Source of the DNA: an uncultured Bacteroidales bacterium
GTDB taxonomy: Bacteria > Bacteroidota > Bacteroidia > Bacteroidales > UBA932
NCBI GenBank assembly: GCA_902461985.1
Contig: CABQAB010000004.1
Location: 1-22,326 of the forward strand
DNA length: 22,326 nt
Direction: 5' to 3'
Shown here: positions 20,427 to 22,326 of the stretch, in pieces
How positions within the stretch are numbered: position 1 is the stretch's first letter
Layout of the letters: the number at the start of each line of letters is the position of its first letter
Position numbers and translations under genes: made by a program
Notes under the pieces: model-generated
Seen by the model: only the letters and a program-made list of their open reading frames with translations
Databases searched by the model: none
Told to the model about the DNA's origin: nothing

Positions 20427-21443
20427 TTATTTTCTGAGTTTAAGGATATCTCCTTCCACGAAGGTATCAGAGCCGCGGTTCAGTTTCTTCAGACTTGACA
20501 GGCGTATTGCATATCTCTGCGACAGCTCCCGTAAATCATCCCCCTCGTTCCATACATGCTTGTCCAGACCTTTGGCAGCGTAATTCTTCTTTTTCTGGAG
20601 ATATACAATATCGCCGGGCTGCAATGCCTCCGCCTGCTTCAAATCGTTGAATCTGAGTATCTCCTTTTTGAAAAGATTGTATTCGGCTGCGAGCGATTCG
20701 TAACTGTCTCCTTTTTCGGCATATACGAACGCAACTCCGTTGAGGGAATACATTTTTCTCGACAAATTGAAGCGGAATGTCTCGGACTGGCGTCTGTCTA
20801 TGGCCACAGGGGTTTCTATGACAGACGGGGACGGAGGCACGGCAACAGCTTTGTTCTCTTTTCCACCGTTTTTGCCCTTTCTCTCCCCGTTTGAGGTCTC
20901 TGGAAGAGGCTCATCCCCGCTCACCTTGTCATATTCATAAAGCTTGAGTTCTTCAATCAGCTTCACCAATTTCCACGGATACTCGCTGTCAGTCGCGTAT
21001 CCGGCCTTCTTCAGTCCGAAGGCCCAGGCCTTGTAGTCGCCGGGATTAAGGTCGAAGAGGAATTTGTATCGGTCATTGTAGCGGAGGAAGTCTGAGTGGT
21101 CGCGGAAAGATTCTTCGGCTGTCCTGTATTTGCGGAAACACTCGTTCTTCCTGTCATCGTCCGCGTATATTTTCCCTCCTTTCCAGTTGTGGCATTTGAT
21201 GCCGAAATGGTTGTTGCCTTCGGTGGCGAGCTTCGATTTCCCCGCACCGGACTCCAATATTCCCTGGGCGAGCGTTATGCTTGCAGGAACACCGCTGCGG
21301 GACATTTCCTTTACTGCAATCTCTGAATACTTCCTGACATAGTCAATCCTGTCGCTGCCGGCGTCGCTGCGGGCGGAGGGGCAGAAACCGAAAACAAAGG
21401 CTGCGCTTGCCGCCAATCTGAGTAGAAGTCCTGAATTCTTCAT
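20427..21443 (-). CDS. Exported N-acetylglucosaminidase (GH73) with LysM domains
   Basis: The 338-residue protein has a signal peptide (1-26). A GH73/mannosyl-glycoprotein endo-beta-N-acetylglucosaminidase-like domain covers about 30-170, with SGVPASITLAQGILESGAG carrying the likely catalytic Glu, then GNNHFGIKCH and an FRDHSDFL segment. A low-complexity linker (about 176-215) precedes two LysM-like repeats at about 240-285 and 293-337 that end GDIVYLQ and GDILKLRK. It should bind and trim peptidoglycan. The stop is 43 bp before the mltG start, and the gene begins 9 bp after the UPF0597 stop, so these form one envelope operon. Confidence 0.9.
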   Translation of the reverse strand: MKNSGLLLRLAASAAFVFGFCPSARSDAGSDRIDYVRKYSEIAVKEMSRSGVPASITLAQGILESGAGKSKLATEGNNHFGIKCHNWKGGKIYADDDRKNECFRKYRTAEESFRDHSDFLRYNDRYKFLFDLNPGDYKAWAFGLKKAGYATDSEYPWKLVKLIEELKLYEYDKVSGDEPLPETSNGERKGKNGGKENKAVAVPPSPSVIETPVAIDRRQSETFRFNLSRKMYSLNGVAFVYAEKGDSYESLAAEYNLFKKEILRFNDLKQAEALQPGDIVYLQKKKNYAAKGLDKHVWNEGDDLRELSQRYAIRLSSLKKLNRGSDTFVEGDILKLRK

Positions 21444-21452
21444 ATCTGTATC

Positions 21453-22326
21453 CTATTTGCAGGACATGATGTCCAAAATCATTTTGTCCGTATATTTCAT
21501 GCCTACCGAGCCTATTTCCCCGAGATTCCTGATTGTCTTTTCTATGTCATCCTCTATGATTCCGTCATTGGATGAAATGCTTGTGCCGTCCAAGGCGAGT
21601 ACGGCTGACTGTACCGCGCATGCCACGCCGGATGCGACTTTCAGCGAGCATCCTACTTTCGCGCCGTCGCAGACCATTCCGGTAATGTTCCCGATCATGT
21701 TCTTGATTGTGTCGCAGACCTGTTCCAGACTTCCGTCGTGAAGCAGTACAAGTCCGCAGGAGGCACCTGTGGAGGCAATCACGCAACCGCAGAGGGCGGA
21801 AAGCCTGCCGAGGAAAGATTTTATGTGAATGGCTACCAGGTGGCTGAGTACCAACGCTCTCGCGAGACTTTCGTCATCGACCTTGTAGTGCAGGGCGAAT
21901 GCTATTACTGGCATGGTCACGGTGATTCCCTGGTTGCCGCTGCCTGAATTGCTCATTGCAGGAAGTGTGCAACCCGCCATTCTCGCATCTGTAGCCGCAG
22001 CGGTAAGGCTCATGGCGTAGCTAAGGAAATCCTTGCCGTAGACAGGCAGGAACTTTTCGTCAGCAATGGTTTTTCCTACTTTGAGCCCGTAATGGCCTTT
22101 CAGGCCTTCTTCCGCCAGTCTGAGATTCATGTCCCGGGACTCGAGAATAAACTCTATGTCCTTGAAATCCACGGTCTTGGCGAAATCGTATATTTCCGCT
22201 ACCGTAAGGTCTATGGCCAAGTGGCTTTCTTCGGCTTCCGCATTTTCTGCAGCCGAGTCTTCGAGCAGCCGCTGCGTCCGCCCGTCAGCACCGGCTTCTA
22301 TAATCCTGTCGTGGGCATCTGCTATG
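21453..22326 (-). CDS. UPF0597 / L-cysteine desulfidase-like protein (N-terminus beyond window)
   Basis: The frame is open to the window edge, so the start is outside. The visible 290 codons include IADAHDRIIEAGADG near the edge, then AGCTLPAMSNSGSGNQGI, LSALCGCVIASTGASCG and GMVCDGAKVGCSLKV. These are hallmarks of the UPF0597 (YhaM/CdsB) family, which is related to the serine dehydratase alpha chain. The conserved cysteines would hold an oxygen-sensitive Fe-S cluster. Relatives act as L-cysteine desulfidases, releasing sulfide, ammonia and pyruvate. A TTG at 22220 is in frame but falls inside the conserved domain and is not the start. It leads the run with the LysM glucosaminidase, mltG and manC. 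Confidence 0.9.
   Translation of the reverse strand, partial: IADAHDRIIEAGADGRTQRLLEDSAAENAEAEESHLAIDLTVAEIYDFAKTVDFKDIEFILESRDMNLRLAEEGLKGHYGLKVGKTIADEKFLPVYGKDFLSYAMSLTAAATDARMAGCTLPAMSNSGSGNQGITVTMPVIAFALHYKVDDESLARALVLSHLVAIHIKSFLGRLSALCGCVIASTGASCGLVLLHDGSLEQVCDTIKNMIGNITGMVCDGAKVGCSLKVASGVACAVQSAVLALDGTSISSNDGIIEDDIEKTIRNLGEIGSVGMKYTDKMILDIMSCK

Overview
The window looks like a chromosomal segment of a member of the Bacteroidota, most likely the order Bacteroidales. Several start regions carry the Bacteroidota promoter -7 element TAnnTTTG, in two cases with a TTG or TTTG element 20 bp upstream. Start codons often lack a Shine-Dalgarno sequence, and the gene content fits (cupin-type carboxymuconolactone decarboxylase, GH20 lipoprotein, UPF0597, MltG). 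No genus can be assigned from the sequence alone.

Region 1 (1-6466) is a set of small metabolic and regulatory genes. A non-coding edge with a 55-bp direct repeat and six perfect short hairpins is followed on the minus strand by a CMD-cupin protein, an alpha/beta-hydrolase remnant that has lost its catalytic core, a flavodoxin-like reductase, and the AraC regulator that probably controls them. Next come an isoprenylcysteine-methyltransferase-like membrane protein and a four-helix His-rich membrane protein. Divergent from these is a second AraC-type regulator with a clear one-base frameshift. A complete alpha/beta hydrolase converges on it.

Region 2 (6467-15000) is a defence island. It holds a RloA/AbiLi-type AAA ATPase followed by a RloB/AbiLii gene cut off after about 76 codons, an orphan 28-codon CxxC start, an AT-rich DUF2971 gene, and a three-gene restriction-modification-like operon. 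That operon has a short methyltransferase-like protein with motif I but no NPPY, an Eco57I-type methyltransferase with NPPYQ and an AT-rich recognition segment, and a 943-residue protein joining a GIY-YIG-like domain, a superfamily 2 helicase and a Tudor-like tail. Just upstream lies an almost continuous 37-bp rod-like RNA structure followed by a strong intrinsic terminator. This RNA plus the operon is the most interesting part of the window.

Region 3 (15000-16050) is a junction. It contains a putative 27-residue membrane peptide, a terminator-like hairpin, a 56-bp palindrome resembling two insertion-sequence ends placed back to back, and a possibly truncated 111-codon gene.

Region 4 (16053-22326) is ordinary envelope biology. 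A GH20 beta-N-acetylhexosaminidase lipoprotein is transcribed rightwards. A minus-strand operon contains a UPF0597 (L-cysteine desulfidase-like) gene running off the window, a LysM glucosaminidase, an MltG transglycosylase and a mannose-1-phosphate guanylyltransferase.

The number of damaged genes (two frameshift candidates, one internal deletion, one or two truncations) suggests either a decaying accessory region or base errors in an assembly. The sequence alone cannot separate these.
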